Assembly: GCA_963819075.1 (NCBI GenBank)
Contig: CAWFUP010000001.1
Location: forward strand, 682,001-746,000
From: CAVQBJ01 sp963819075
Lineage (GTDB): Bacteria; Actinomycetota; Thermoleophilia; Solirubrobacterales; Solirubrobacteraceae
DNA: 64,000 nt
Reading direction: 5' to 3'
In this document: piece by piece, positions 25,126 to 33,521 of the stretch
Layout of the letters: each line of letters begins with the position of its first letter
Position numbering within the stretch: position 1 is the stretch's first letter
The notes under the pieces: generated by a model
Database searches by the model: none
What the model was told of the DNA's origin: nothing
What the model saw: the letters and a program-made list of their open reading frames with translations, nothing else
Translations under genes and position numbers: made by a program

Positions 25126-25417
25126 GGTGACTCCTTGCGTTGTCGTAGCCAGGGGCGACGGCGCGCGAGGACAACCTAAACCGCAAGTAGCGGCGGTCGA
25201 CCGTCGGTACCTGCTCCGCGACGCCTTGGCGCAGCCGTGATGCCCCTCCGATGAGTCGCTGCTCGGAACCTACCACCGTGACGAGGGCCGCGGGCGAGTT
25301 ACCCTCTGGCCCCTGCCCGGCGACCATCCGCTCGGCGTTCATCGGCACGCGCGCGGCGTTCCCGACCGCTCCTTCGTCTTCGTCGCCGGTGAGCGCGGGC
25401 TGGCAGCGTAGCGCCGA
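25126..25417. other. Intergenic stretch with a possible gene remnant
   Basis: About 290 bp without a convincing gene. On the plus strand from 25253 to 25412 one frame reads DESLLGTYHRDEGRGRVTLW and then PDRSFVFVAGERGLAA with codon use like real genes, but it has no start codon after an in-frame stop. It may be a remnant of a lost gene. Confidence 0.3.
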
Positions 25418-25681
25418 TCAGAGCCCGAGCGACCGCCGCAGCGCGGCCGCGTCGACGCCCTCCACCCGGACCACCTTGTCGCGCGAGGATGCGCCGCGCA
25501 CGATCGAGACGCTGCCCTTGGCCACCCCGGCGCGCTTGGCGAGCAGCGCGCACAGCGCCTCGTTGGCCCGTCCCTCCAGCGGCGGCGCGGTCACGCGCAC
25601 GAGCACCGCCCCGGCGCGCTCGCCGACGATCTCGTTCGCGCGAGCGCGCGGCTGCAGGCGAACGGTGAGCTCGGCGTGCAT
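25418..25681 (-). CDS. DUF167/YggU family protein
   Basis: 87 residues. The characteristic pattern is LTVRLQPRARANEIVGE, then VRVTAPPLEGRANEALCALLA and VSIVRGASSRDKVVRV, which is the UPF0235/DUF167 fold. Its function is not established. The length is normal and the ATG is clear. The start overlaps the stop of the open frame upstream (ATGA), although that upstream frame is not clearly coding. Confidence 0.88.
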   Translation of the reverse strand: MHAELTVRLQPRARANEIVGERAGAVLVRVTAPPLEGRANEALCALLAKRAGVAKGSVSIVRGASSRDKVVRVEGVDAAALRRSLGL

Positions 25682-25890
25682 CAGGCGGGGTTGATGATGA
25701 AGCAGCCAGCGTCCTCGGCGTCGTCTTGTCGGCTCAATAGTTTCATCGCGCGGGCCACCATCGGCCGCTGCGCCATCCCGCCCGAGAGCGCGAACACCGA
25801 CGCCTTCGTCGACTTGGCGCTGCCGAACGGGCCTGAACGCCGATCGAGGGTGTCCTGCTCGGAGACCGCGCCGGTGTCGAGCCGGCCGCC

Positions 25891-25951
25891 GGGGGGCGTG
25901 ATCGTCGTAGGTATGAATATGTCACCCCCATGACGATCACCCCCCCCCCCC
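25891..25951. repeat. Inverted repeat with 12-C tract, related to the element at 4816
   Basis: GTGATCGTC (25898-25906) and GACGATCAC (25932-25940) are perfect arms preceded by GGGGGGC and followed by a run of twelve Cs (25940-25951). The 25-nt loop contains GTATGAATAT and GTCACCCCC. The arms, the outer G/C runs, the loop size and the internal GT-ACCCCC motif parallel the element at 4816-4869. The approximately 335-bp stretch 25684-26018 around it has no gene I can support; the homopolymer is also an assembly-risk site. Confidence 0.5.
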
Positions 25952-26018
25952 GCCCTCCGCCGCGGGGTTTCGCCGGACCCGTGGAGCCGGGATCGGTGCC
26001 GCCAAGGCATCAGGCGGG

Positions 26019-26793
26019 CTAGGGCCCGTTGGTCGAGAAGTGCTGGTAGTCGGGACCGCCGGCCCAGTTGACCGCCCCACCCCCAGCCGGCCGCCACGAA
26101 CGCGTCCACGGGCGCGCCCCCGGATAGGCCATTCCGGGCCGGTGGAGCGCCCGGTCGGTGAAGAGCCGCGCCGGCGCTGGGCTGGACCGGCTGGCCGGGC
26201 TGGAGATACAGGTTGTCGACCGTGTTGACGTCGATCGCGTCGCCGTAGGCGTGGATCGACCACGACGGGGTCCCGCCCGACACGGCGAGGCGGCAGTTGA
26301 AGCCCGAGGTGTTGTCGGCGGCCATCGACCGCGGGTCGCTGCCGTGGAACGCGTCGACCGGCTCCATGCGCCGGATCGGAAAGCGGGCGCGGTAGAGCGC
26401 GCGGAAGACCCCGACGACGGTGCCGGTGACGGCGGCGTTGACGACGATCGTTCCGGTGTGTGCTCGGCCGTCGAAGCCGAGGTAGGAGAGCCGGATCTCG
26501 CGGAGCTGACTCGGCCCGACCGGACAGCCGGGGCGCCACGTGTAGGGAACGTCGGCCGGCGCGAGCGGCCCCGAGGTGCTCGCCGTGAACGACGCGAGCG
26601 CGGTCTGGCTTGGGTGCGCGGCTGTCGGCGGGGCCTCTGACGGTGACGGGGTGGTATGCCCGGCGACGACGGTCGTCGCCGCGTCGGTCACGGGCGCCGT
26701 TGCCGAGGCGGCCACGGTCGCCGGTCTCGATGCCGCGCCGCAGCCCGTCGCCAGTGCGAGGCCCGCCGTCAACGCCAGCGTCGGACGGATCAC
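26019..26793 (-). pseudogene. Secreted M15-type peptidase, broken by three indels
   Basis: The N-terminus is a lipoprotein-like signal (LALTAGLALATGCGAAS) and a Thr/Ala/Pro linker. The M15 (D-Ala-D-Ala/endolysin type) zinc site begins with NTSGFNCRLAVSGG and SIHAYGDAIDVN (His and Asp ligands). The frame is then lost. One extra base near 26168 hides GRLFTDRALHRPGMAYPG, one missing G in the G run near 26120 returns to VDAFVAAGWGWGG, and an extra base near 26070 hides NWAGGPDYQHFSTN with the last His ligand and a TAG stop at 26019. With these repaired, a complete peptidoglycan-type peptidase of about 258 residues results. Decay or sequencing error cannot be separated here. Confidence 0.8.
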
Positions 26794-26852
26794 CCGACGA
26801 GGGTACCGTCAAGCGGCGGTCCGGCTCGGGGGCGCGGCATTACAGTGGGCGC

Positions 26853-27509
26853 ATGCGAGTGCAGCTGTTGGGGCCGCTCGTCGTCGCTGGTTTGCTCGCG
26901 ATGGTCGGCCCCGGCGTGGCCCGTGCGGTCCCCGCCCCGACGGTCGCCGAGGTGATCGCGGTGACCGCGCCCGCCTATCGCGACACCTACGCGGCGCTCA
27001 CGGCGTATGACGTGGCGGGCGGACGTCGCCGTGTCGTGTTCGGTCCCTGGACCGCCCGCGTCGGCTACAACGGGTTCGCGCCGCCGGGAGCGAAGCGAGA
27101 GGGGGACGGTCGCACGCCGAGCGGCAGCTACGGGTTCCGGTTCATGTTCGGGGTCTACCGCAACCCGGGCGTGCTGTACCCGTACCGCAGCGCGCATTCC
27201 TATGACGTGTGGGACGACGCGCCGTCGAGCCCGCTGTACAACGAGTGGGTCGACGAGCGCACGCAGAATCCCGGCCGGTCTCCCGAGCCGATGGACCAGG
27301 TGCCCGCCTACGACTACGGGGCCGTCATCGCCTATAACACGGCGCGCACGCCCGGTCTCGGCAGCGCGATCTTCCTGCATGCCGACGTCGGCGGCCCGAC
27401 CGCCGGCTGCGTGTCGTTGCCGATGAACGAGCTGCTGGACGTGCTGCGCTGGCTGGATCCGGCACAGCATCCGGCGATCGAGATGGGCGTGGCCATCGGC
27501 GGCCGGTAG
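26853..27509 (+). CDS. Secreted L,D-transpeptidase (YkuD-like)
   Basis: 218 residues from ATG 26853; an upstream in-frame extension is antisense to the M15 gene. A signal peptide ends near residue 26 (VVAGLLAMVGPGVARAV). The YkuD catalytic motif appears as H176 and C186 in HADVGGPTAGCVSLP, with the upstream substrate strand DGRTPSGSYGFRFMFG. Such enzymes make 3-3 cross-links in peptidoglycan or attach proteins to it. This belongs to the shorter secreted subgroup without an Ig-like domain. It is divergent from the M15 peptidase gene, so two wall enzymes share a promoter region. Confidence 0.85.
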   Translation: MRVQLLGPLVVAGLLAMVGPGVARAVPAPTVAEVIAVTAPAYRDTYAALTAYDVAGGRRRVVFGPWTARVGYNGFAPPGAKREGDGRTPSGSYGFRFMFGVYRNPGVLYPYRSAHSYDVWDDAPSSPLYNEWVDERTQNPGRSPEPMDQVPAYDYGAVIAYNTARTPGLGSAIFLHADVGGPTAGCVSLPMNELLDVLRWLDPAQHPAIEMGVAIGGR

Positions 27510-27518
27510 CGCCCGGCC

Positions 27519-27539
27519 GAGGCGACCGCACCTCGCCTC
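27519..27539 (+). terminator. Short hairpin after the transpeptidase gene
   Basis: GAGGCGA, a 7-nt loop and TCGCCTC, ten bases after the stop codon. A weak terminator candidate. Confidence 0.4.
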
Positions 27540-27574
27540 AAGGCACCGCGTAAAGGTGCCGAAGCACGCTGAAC

Positions 27575-29110
27575 ATGGATTCGCCCGCCGCCGCGTCGAT
27601 GCCGACCCCGCCGCTCGCCGAGCCCTGCAGCGTGCACGAGCTCAAGACGCTCGTGCTCTCGCGCCATTCCGCGATCGCCATCGAAACCGGTGAGGAGGAG
27701 CGCGCCGACACGCAGCTCGCCGCGCTGGCCGCCGACACCGGGCTGGCCGTGTTCGACTGGACGGTCACCCAGGGGCTCGTGCGCCGACCGGGCGAGCAAC
27801 CGATGTACGGAACCGAGGATCCCGGACGCATGCTCGCCACCGTCGCCGGCCTCACCGTCGAGAGCCTGTTCGTGCTCAAGGACTTCGACGAGCACCTGTC
27901 GAATCCCGCCGTCTCGCGCGCCTTCCGCGAGCTGCTCGAGCGCTTCGAGGTGCCGAGTCGCCTGTCGACGTTCATCCTCCTCGGCGCGTCGGTCGAGCTT
28001 CCGCCCGAGGTCGAGTCCCAGGTCGTCCGCTATGAGCTGCGCCTGCCCGATCACGGCGAGTACCGCGCGGCGATCTCCGCGGTCGTCGAGTCGCTGCAGG
28101 CCAACCACCGCGCCGAGGTGGCGCTCCCGGCCAGCGACTACGACGCGTTCGCGAGCGCGTTGCGTGGACTGACGCTCAACCAGGCACGGCAGGCCCTGGC
28201 CCAGGTAGCGATCGAGGACGGCCGACTGACCTCGGACGACCTCGCGCGGATCATCGATCTGAAGGCCCGGGTGCTGCGCAGCGACAGCCTGCTCGAGTAC
28301 TTCCCGGTCGCCGACAACGGATACGCGCTCGGGGGCTTCGCCAACCTGCAGCACTGGCTGGCCCGGGCCCAACTCGCGTTCACGCCGCAGGCCGCACGGC
28401 TGAACCTGCCCGCCCCCAAGGGCGTGCTGCTGGTCGGCGTTCAGGGGTGCGGCAAGTCCCTGGCCGCGAAGGTCATCGCCCGCGAGTGGCGCCAGCCGCT
28501 GCTCAAGCTCGACGCCGGCCGGCTGTACGACAAGTACATCGGCGAGTCCGAGAAGAACCTGCGCCACGCGCTGGCCACCGCGGCCGCGATGGCCCCGGTG
28601 GTCCTGTGGATCGATGAGATCGAGAAGGGGCTGGCGCCCGGTGGTAGCCAGGATGCCGACGGCGGCCTCAGCCAGCGCCTGTTCGGCTCCTTCCTCACCT
28701 GGTTACAGGAGAAGCGCTCGGACGTGTTCGTGGCGGCGACCGCGAACGACCTCTCGTCGCTTCCGCCCGAGCTGCTGCGCAAGGGCCGCTTCGACGAGAT
28801 CTTCTTCGTCGACCTCCCCGACGCGGCCGAGCGCGCCGCGATCCTGGCGATCCACCTCCGCCTGCGCCGACAGGATCCCGCCCGCTTCGACCTCGCGCGC
28901 ATCGCGGGCGCCGCGGACGGCTTCAGCGGCGCCGAGCTCGAGCAGGTGATCATCGCGTCGTCGCTGCGCTCGCTCCAGGACCGCCGCCCGCTCGACACGG
29001 CGCTCGTGCTCGACGAGCTGCAAGCGACCGTGCCGCTCTCCCGCTCGCGACGCGAGGACATCGACCGGCTTCGCGCGTTCGCGCGCGAACGCTTCGTCCC
29101 GGCCGGGTGA
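27575..29110 (+). CDS. AAA ATPase of the Ycf46 type
   Basis: 511 residues. The N-terminal approximately 240 residues have a degenerate Ycf46-like domain (IETGEEERADTQL, FVLKDFDEHL, QVVRYELRLPDHGEY). The AAA core follows: Walker A GVQGCGKS (288-295), Walker B VVLWIDEIE (342-350), ATANDLSSLPPELLRKGRFDE as sensor 1 and arginine finger, and FSGAELEQVI as sensor 2. Homologues are the cyanobacterial and plastid Ycf46 ATPases linked to CO2 or photosynthesis regulation. In a heterotroph the role is unknown, probably remodelling of a protein complex. It stands alone, followed by a block of intergenic repeats. Confidence 0.87.
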   Translation: MDSPAAASMPTPPLAEPCSVHELKTLVLSRHSAIAIETGEEERADTQLAALAADTGLAVFDWTVTQGLVRRPGEQPMYGTEDPGRMLATVAGLTVESLFVLKDFDEHLSNPAVSRAFRELLERFEVPSRLSTFILLGASVELPPEVESQVVRYELRLPDHGEYRAAISAVVESLQANHRAEVALPASDYDAFASALRGLTLNQARQALAQVAIEDGRLTSDDLARIIDLKARVLRSDSLLEYFPVADNGYALGGFANLQHWLARAQLAFTPQAARLNLPAPKGVLLVGVQGCGKSLAAKVIAREWRQPLLKLDAGRLYDKYIGESEKNLRHALATAAAMAPVVLWIDEIEKGLAPGGSQDADGGLSQRLFGSFLTWLQEKRSDVFVAATANDLSSLPPELLRKGRFDEIFFVDLPDAAERAAILAIHLRLRRQDPARFDLARIAGAADGFSGAELEQVIIASSLRSLQDRRPLDTALVLDELQATVPLSRSRREDIDRLRAFARERFVPAG

Positions 29111-29252
29111 CGCGCGCCGCTCCCGCGCGCCTGCGCCTGCGCCTGCGCGCCGCGCGCCCGCCGGGTGACGCGGTGGTGACCGGTGTGCCGGGCGGGTCAC
29201 GGGACGGGCGCGTCATGTGTCGCGCGTCGCTTGCGGGGTGCGCGGTTGAGGG

Positions 29253-29293
29253 GTGTGCTGCCTTGGCCCGCGGGCGGGCGAAAGCGAGCACAC
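29253..29293. repeat. GTGTGCT/AGCACAC hairpin element, copy 1
   Basis: Arms GTGTGCT (29253-29259) and AGCACAC (29287-29293). The loop contains GCCTTGG and a G/C inner stem, then CGAAAGCG. First of four related copies in the window. Confidence 0.65.
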
Positions 29294-29390
29294 TGCGCGC
29301 GCGCGTGACGCGGTGGTGACCGGTGTGCCGGGCGGGTCACGGGACGGGCGCGCAGTGTGTCGCGCGTCGCTTGCGGGGTGCGCGCGTTGA

Positions 29391-29439
29391 GGGGTGTGCT
29401 GCCTTAGGCCCGCTGGGCGGGCGAAATCGAGCACACCCC
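29391..29439. repeat. GGTGTGCT/AGCACACC hairpin element, copy 2
   Basis: Perfect 10-bp arms GGGGTGTGCT (29391-29400) and AGCACACCCC (29430-29439), with an inner stem GCCCGC-TGG-GCGGGC and the conserved CGAAATCG before the right arm. Confidence 0.75.
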
Positions 29440-29555
29440 GCGCCCGCGCGTGACGCGGTGGTGACCGATGTGCCGGCCGCGCAACGAAACTGACACGCGA
29501 GTGTGCCGGGCGCCCCGCGGTGCGCCGCAACCGCACGGGCGACCGCGCCGACCCC

Positions 29556-31028
29556 TCACCCCTTCATGAACTGCGCGACCGCCCGGTCCTTCTCGGCGGT
29601 CGACACGCTCAGCCCCTCCGACCCATCCGGCAGGTACTCGTTGCCCGAGGGCAGCAGCTGGCGCGTCGGCGCGCTGCCGCCGGTGGCGAGCGCGGCAAAC
29701 AGCCCCATCAGCGTCGGCCCGCTCATGTCCGAGATGATGGCCGGCGGCGCGTTCCAGGCCACAAGGGGGAGACGGAGGAACGCCGAGGGCGACTCGAGCT
29801 GGTGCTGCATGTCCTGGAAGAGCGCCTGCTGAGAGCGCTCGCGCCCGAGGTCGTCCTCGCTCGGGTTACAGGCGTTGTGACGCGTGCGGGCGAGCACGAG
29901 CGCCTGCTCGCCGTTGAGGTGGTGCGTGCCCGCGGGCAGGACGAGCGTCTGGCCGCCGTTGGCCACGCCGCCGCTGATGTTCGAGTTCACGCACCCGCCC
30001 GTGTAGGTGACCCCGCCCATCGCGTCGACGAGCGCCGGGAAGGAGCCGAAGTTGACGATCACGACGTGGTTGACGGGGATGCCGAGGTAGGACTTGACGA
30101 TGCGGATCGCCCCCGCCGGCCCGCCGAAGGCGTACGCGGCGTTGATCTTCTGCAGCCCGTGCCCGGGGATGTCGACGACCGTGTCGCGGGGGATCGACAG
30201 GCGCGCCGAGGCTCCGCCGCCGGTGCGGATGAGCATCATCGTGTCCGAGCGCGAGGCCTGGGCGAACGCTCCGCCCTCCTTGCTGCCGGTCGGTCGCTGG
30301 TCGGAGCCGAGCACGAGGACGTTGTTGGCCGAGAACGGCAAGGGCCCGCCGGGGTCAAGCGCGGCCGCCACGTCGCTCGGGGGAGCGATGCGCTCGAAGT
30401 GCGAGCTGATGAGAAACAGGATCGCCGACAGCGCGACCCACCCGACGAGTAGCAGTCCGAGCCCGCCGAGCGCGCGGCGCCAGGTGATCCGCCGCCGCGC
30501 CGGGCGGACAGCGCCGCCGAGGCCGAGCTCGTCGCGGCGGCCGGGCAGACGCAGGCGGGGGCGGGCCCGGTAGCGGCGGTAGGGCTCCTCGGGCGCGGCG
30601 GGGCGCTGGCGCGGCGGCGCGTCCCCGCCCGGCGCGGCCGGGCGCTCACGCGGAGGCGAACCCCCTGCGAGCGGGGCCGGGCGCCCGCGTGGCGGCGCGC
30701 CCCCGCCGGGCGCGACCGGGCGCTCACGCGGCGGCGCGCCCCCGCCGGGCGCGGGCGGGGGCCCGGGGGGCGGCGCTCCCCCGCCGGGCGGCGCCGGCGC
30801 ATCGGCGGCGCCCCGCGCGGTCCGCTGGCGTGTCGGCGCCTCGGCCGCGCTCGACGCGCGCGGTGCCCGCGCCCAGGCCGAGGCGGCGGCCGTCGCGGCC
30901 GGCACCGGCGTCGCCGGGCTCCGCGAGGCGTCGGGAGGCCCCGACCCGGGCGCGCCGGCGCGAGCCGCCGACCCGGGGGCCGGGGGAAGGGGCGGGCGGC
31001 CCGAGGGATTGTGCGAGTCGGAGCTCAT
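29556..31028 (-). CDS. LytR-CpsA-Psr (LCP) family glycopolymer transferase
   Basis: 490 residues from ATG 31028; the open frame continues upstream but in a Pro/Arg-rich non-coding-like stretch. Residues 1-180 are a cytoplasmic Pro-rich segment with a repeated 'PGGGAPPRERP' unit. One membrane helix spans about 186-208. The LCP domain (230-490) shows NNVLVLGSDQRP, RSDTMMLIR, LSIPRDTVVDIPG, KINAAYAFGG and LVLARTRHN. LCP enzymes attach teichoic-acid-like or arabinogalactan polymers to peptidoglycan. The long repetitive cytoplasmic head is unusual in length and may be an interaction or phosphorylation region. Confidence 0.9.
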   Translation of the reverse strand: MSSDSHNPSGRPPLPPAPGSAARAGAPGSGPPDASRSPATPVPAATAAASAWARAPRASSAAEAPTRQRTARGAADAPAPPGGGAPPPGPPPAPGGGAPPRERPVAPGGGAPPRGRPAPLAGGSPPRERPAAPGGDAPPRQRPAAPEEPYRRYRARPRLRLPGRRDELGLGGAVRPARRRITWRRALGGLGLLLVGWVALSAILFLISSHFERIAPPSDVAAALDPGGPLPFSANNVLVLGSDQRPTGSKEGGAFAQASRSDTMMLIRTGGGASARLSIPRDTVVDIPGHGLQKINAAYAFGGPAGAIRIVKSYLGIPVNHVVIVNFGSFPALVDAMGGVTYTGGCVNSNISGGVANGGQTLVLPAGTHHLNGEQALVLARTRHNACNPSEDDLGRERSQQALFQDMQHQLESPSAFLRLPLVAWNAPPAIISDMSGPTLMGLFAALATGGSAPTRQLLPSGNEYLPDGSEGLSVSTAEKDRAVAQFMKG

Positions 31029-31135
31029 CGTGCTCTGTACAGGGTGGCGTGGCGGCGGCCGTCGGAGGGGTTCGCGCACGCGCGCGCGGGGATATGGGCG
31101 GTCGCGGGGCCGCCCCGATATGTAGCAGGGTTCGG

Positions 31136-33391
31136 CTAGGCAGCCTGCTCGCCGCAGTCGCGCGCGAGCAGTGCGGCGAACGCCTCGGCCGGCATCGGCC
31201 GGGCGAGCGCGTAGCCCTGCGCGGCCTCGCAGCGCTCCGCCACGAGTCCCTGCCATTCGGCCTCGGTCTCGACGCCCTCGGCGATCACGCGCAGGTCGAG
31301 GGCGCGGGCCATGGCGACGATCGCGGCGACGATCGGCTCGCGACCGATGTCGGTGCCGAGGCCCGACACGAAGCTGCGGTCGATCTTGACCACGTCGAGC
31401 GGAAGGTCACCGAGGCGGCTGAGCGAGGAGTGACCGGTGCCGAAGTCGTCGAGCATGAGCTGGATCCCGAGATCCTTGAGGTCCAGCAGCACCGACTCGG
31501 AGTGCTCGCCGGCCTCCATCAGCATGCTCTCGGTGAGCTCGAGGGCGAGCTGCTCCGGCGGCAGCCCAGTCTCTTCGAGTACCGCCGCGACTGTGTTACG
31601 CAGGCCGTGGCCGGATCCGTCGTAGGTCCCGAGCAGCTGGCGGGCCGACACGTTGACGCTGAGCGTGAGTCCATCGGCGGCTGGGTACCTGCGGCGCCAG
31701 GCCGACAGCGTCGTCGCCGCCGTGCGCAGCACCCATTCGCCGAGCTCGACGATCAGCCCGCTCTGCTCGGCCAGGGGGATGAATTCGTTCGGCGGGACGA
31801 GCCCGCGGCGCGGGTGTTCCCAGCGCACGAGCGCCTCGACCCCAAGCAGGCGGCGGTCGGGGATGCTGTAGAAGGGCTGGTAGTGCAGCAGCAGCTCGTC
31901 GCGTTCGATCGCGCCGTGCAGCTCTGACGCCGTGCGCATCCGCGCGACGGCCCGCTCGTGCATGGCCGGGGAGAAGCGCTCGATGGCGCCTCCGCCACGC
32001 TCCTTGGCCAGGTGCATCGCCGTGTCGGCGTCGCGCAGCATCGACTCGGCGGACGCGTCGCCGCCGGCGACGACGACGCCGATGCTCGCCTTCATCGCGT
32101 GCTGGCGGCGGCCGAGCTTGACCGGCTCCTTGAGCGCGGCAACGACGCGATCGGCGAGCTCGAGCGCGTGCTCGTCGCTGACGATGCCCTCGCAGACGAG
32201 GGCGAACTCGTCGCCCCCGAGCCGAGCGATCGTGTCGCCGTCGCGGGCCGCGGCCTGCAGGCGAGGCGCGAGCGCGCACAGCAGCTGGTCGCCGTCGTCG
32301 TGCCCGAGCGAGTCGTTGATGAGCTTGAAGTTGTCGAGGTCGAACAGCAGCACCGCGGCCCCGCAGCGCTCACGGCGGGCGCGCTCGAGCGCCAGCTCGA
32401 TGCGCTCGACGAACAGGCGCCGGTTGGGCAGCCCGGTCAGCTCGTCGTGCAGCGCCGCGTTGCGGTACTCCTCCTCGGCCTCGGAGCGTTCGATCGCCGT
32501 CGACAGGATGTGCGCGACCGACTGCAGGAAGTCGGCCTCCTCGGCACTGAACTGCCGTCGGGTGTGGGATGAGACACCGAGCAGGCCGAAGGGCCGGTCC
32601 CCGGTGCCGATGCGCGCGATCATGATGCTGGCGATGCCCATCGCGGCGAGCATCGGCCCATCGGGCTCGCGTCGCGCGGCGTCGGGGTCCATCTCGGGTC
32701 CGTCTCCGAGCGCCGCGAGCTGCCGGCGGTGGCGGTCGGTCAGCGGGATGCGCGGGAACCGAGCGACGCCGCCCGCGATGCCGGTGTAGGCGCTCATGAC
32801 ATACTCGGAGGTCTCCTCGTCGATGCTCATCACCGATGCGGCGTCGACGCCCAGGGTCCGCTTGACGACGTCGACGACGTCGGCGAGCAGCCGCGACGTG
32901 CTCGTGCCCTCGAGCGCGCGCCGGCCAAGCTCGGCGATCGCGCACTGCGCGTCGGCGTGGCGGCGAACGCGGGCCTCGGCGCGGCGCTGCTTGGTGACGT
33001 CAATGCAGATGGCCAGGCCGGCGACGGGGGTGCCGTTGTCGTCGAGCACCGGAGCGGCGTGCACCCAATGGACGTGGTCCTTGTAGTGCACGTCGAACTC
33101 GACGGCCTCGCCGCCCACGGCCGTGAGGAGCCCCGCGCGCATCTGATCGGCGTGCTCGGCGCTGAACAGGTCATCGACGCGCGCCCACTCGACGTCGCGC
33201 TCGGCCTCGGGGAACGCCTCGCGCAGCGCCTCGCCCTCGGCGAACAGGAAGCGCAGATCGCCGTCGAACACGAGGAAGGTGCCGCCCGGAATCGCTCGCA
33301 GCATCACCCGCTGGGCATCGGACACCCCTTCGGCGAGCAGCGTCTCGAGAACGTCGATGCTCATGCCGACGGTGCCCGGTATTTGAGCCAT
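31136..33391 (-). CDS. PAS-GAF-GGDEF-EAL c-di-GMP signalling protein
   Basis: 751 residues. A PAS domain (about 25-140), a GAF domain (about 145-300), a GGDEF domain with intact active site RLGGDEFALV (residues 390-399) and an EAL domain beginning at VEALVRWEHP (E519). The EAL catalytic motifs ELTESMLME, LDDFGTGHSSLS, KIDRSF and EGVETEAEW are all preserved. Both the cyclase and phosphodiesterase halves look catalytically competent, so net activity may depend on the sensory domains. The protein is soluble. It is the third c-di-GMP enzyme in the window. Confidence 0.93.
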   Translation of the reverse strand: MAQIPGTVGMSIDVLETLLAEGVSDAQRVMLRAIPGGTFLVFDGDLRFLFAEGEALREAFPEAERDVEWARVDDLFSAEHADQMRAGLLTAVGGEAVEFDVHYKDHVHWVHAAPVLDDNGTPVAGLAICIDVTKQRRAEARVRRHADAQCAIAELGRRALEGTSTSRLLADVVDVVKRTLGVDAASVMSIDEETSEYVMSAYTGIAGGVARFPRIPLTDRHRRQLAALGDGPEMDPDAARREPDGPMLAAMGIASIMIARIGTGDRPFGLLGVSSHTRRQFSAEEADFLQSVAHILSTAIERSEAEEEYRNAALHDELTGLPNRRLFVERIELALERARRERCGAAVLLFDLDNFKLINDSLGHDDGDQLLCALAPRLQAAARDGDTIARLGGDEFALVCEGIVSDEHALELADRVVAALKEPVKLGRRQHAMKASIGVVVAGGDASAESMLRDADTAMHLAKERGGGAIERFSPAMHERAVARMRTASELHGAIERDELLLHYQPFYSIPDRRLLGVEALVRWEHPRRGLVPPNEFIPLAEQSGLIVELGEWVLRTAATTLSAWRRRYPAADGLTLSVNVSARQLLGTYDGSGHGLRNTVAAVLEETGLPPEQLALELTESMLMEAGEHSESVLLDLKDLGIQLMLDDFGTGHSSLSRLGDLPLDVVKIDRSFVSGLGTDIGREPIVAAIVAMARALDLRVIAEGVETEAEWQGLVAERCEAAQGYALARPMPAEAFAALLARDCGEQAA

Positions 33392-33521
33392 GAGGTTCTT
33401 GTCGGCCCATCGGGCGTGCGCCTTTAAGCACGTCTTATCGTCCTTGCTCGGTCATGCGCCGCCTTGGCGAGGGTCGGCCGCGGCAAAAGGCGCCTCGCCG
33501 GCCCCCTATAGCATCCTCGCC

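Larger units (their letters stand above)
29165..29485. repeat. Tandem 140-145-bp intergenic repeat, 2.3 copies
   Basis: Units begin at 29165, 29305 and 29450 (partial), each starting GTGACGCGGTGGTGACCG. The first two are nearly identical and each carries the GTGTGCT hairpin element. This region, 29111-29555, has no credible gene: open frames across it are low-complexity and differ between repeat units. It separates two convergent genes. Confidence 0.85.

Noticed and set aside
25684..25940. Gene fused to the M15 peptidase frame
   Set aside because: The open frame continues past the natural TAG of the peptidase only because of the frameshifts; it has no start codon of its own and crosses a 12-C tract.
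29165..29485. Possible CRISPR array or transposon ends
   Set aside because: Only 2.3 long tandem units with no variable spacers, no terminal inverted repeats and no transposase.
31029..31256. N-terminal extension of the LCP protein
   Set aside because: Overlaps the 3' end of the GGDEF-EAL gene and lacks a start signal; ATG 31028 gives a normal cytoplasmic head.
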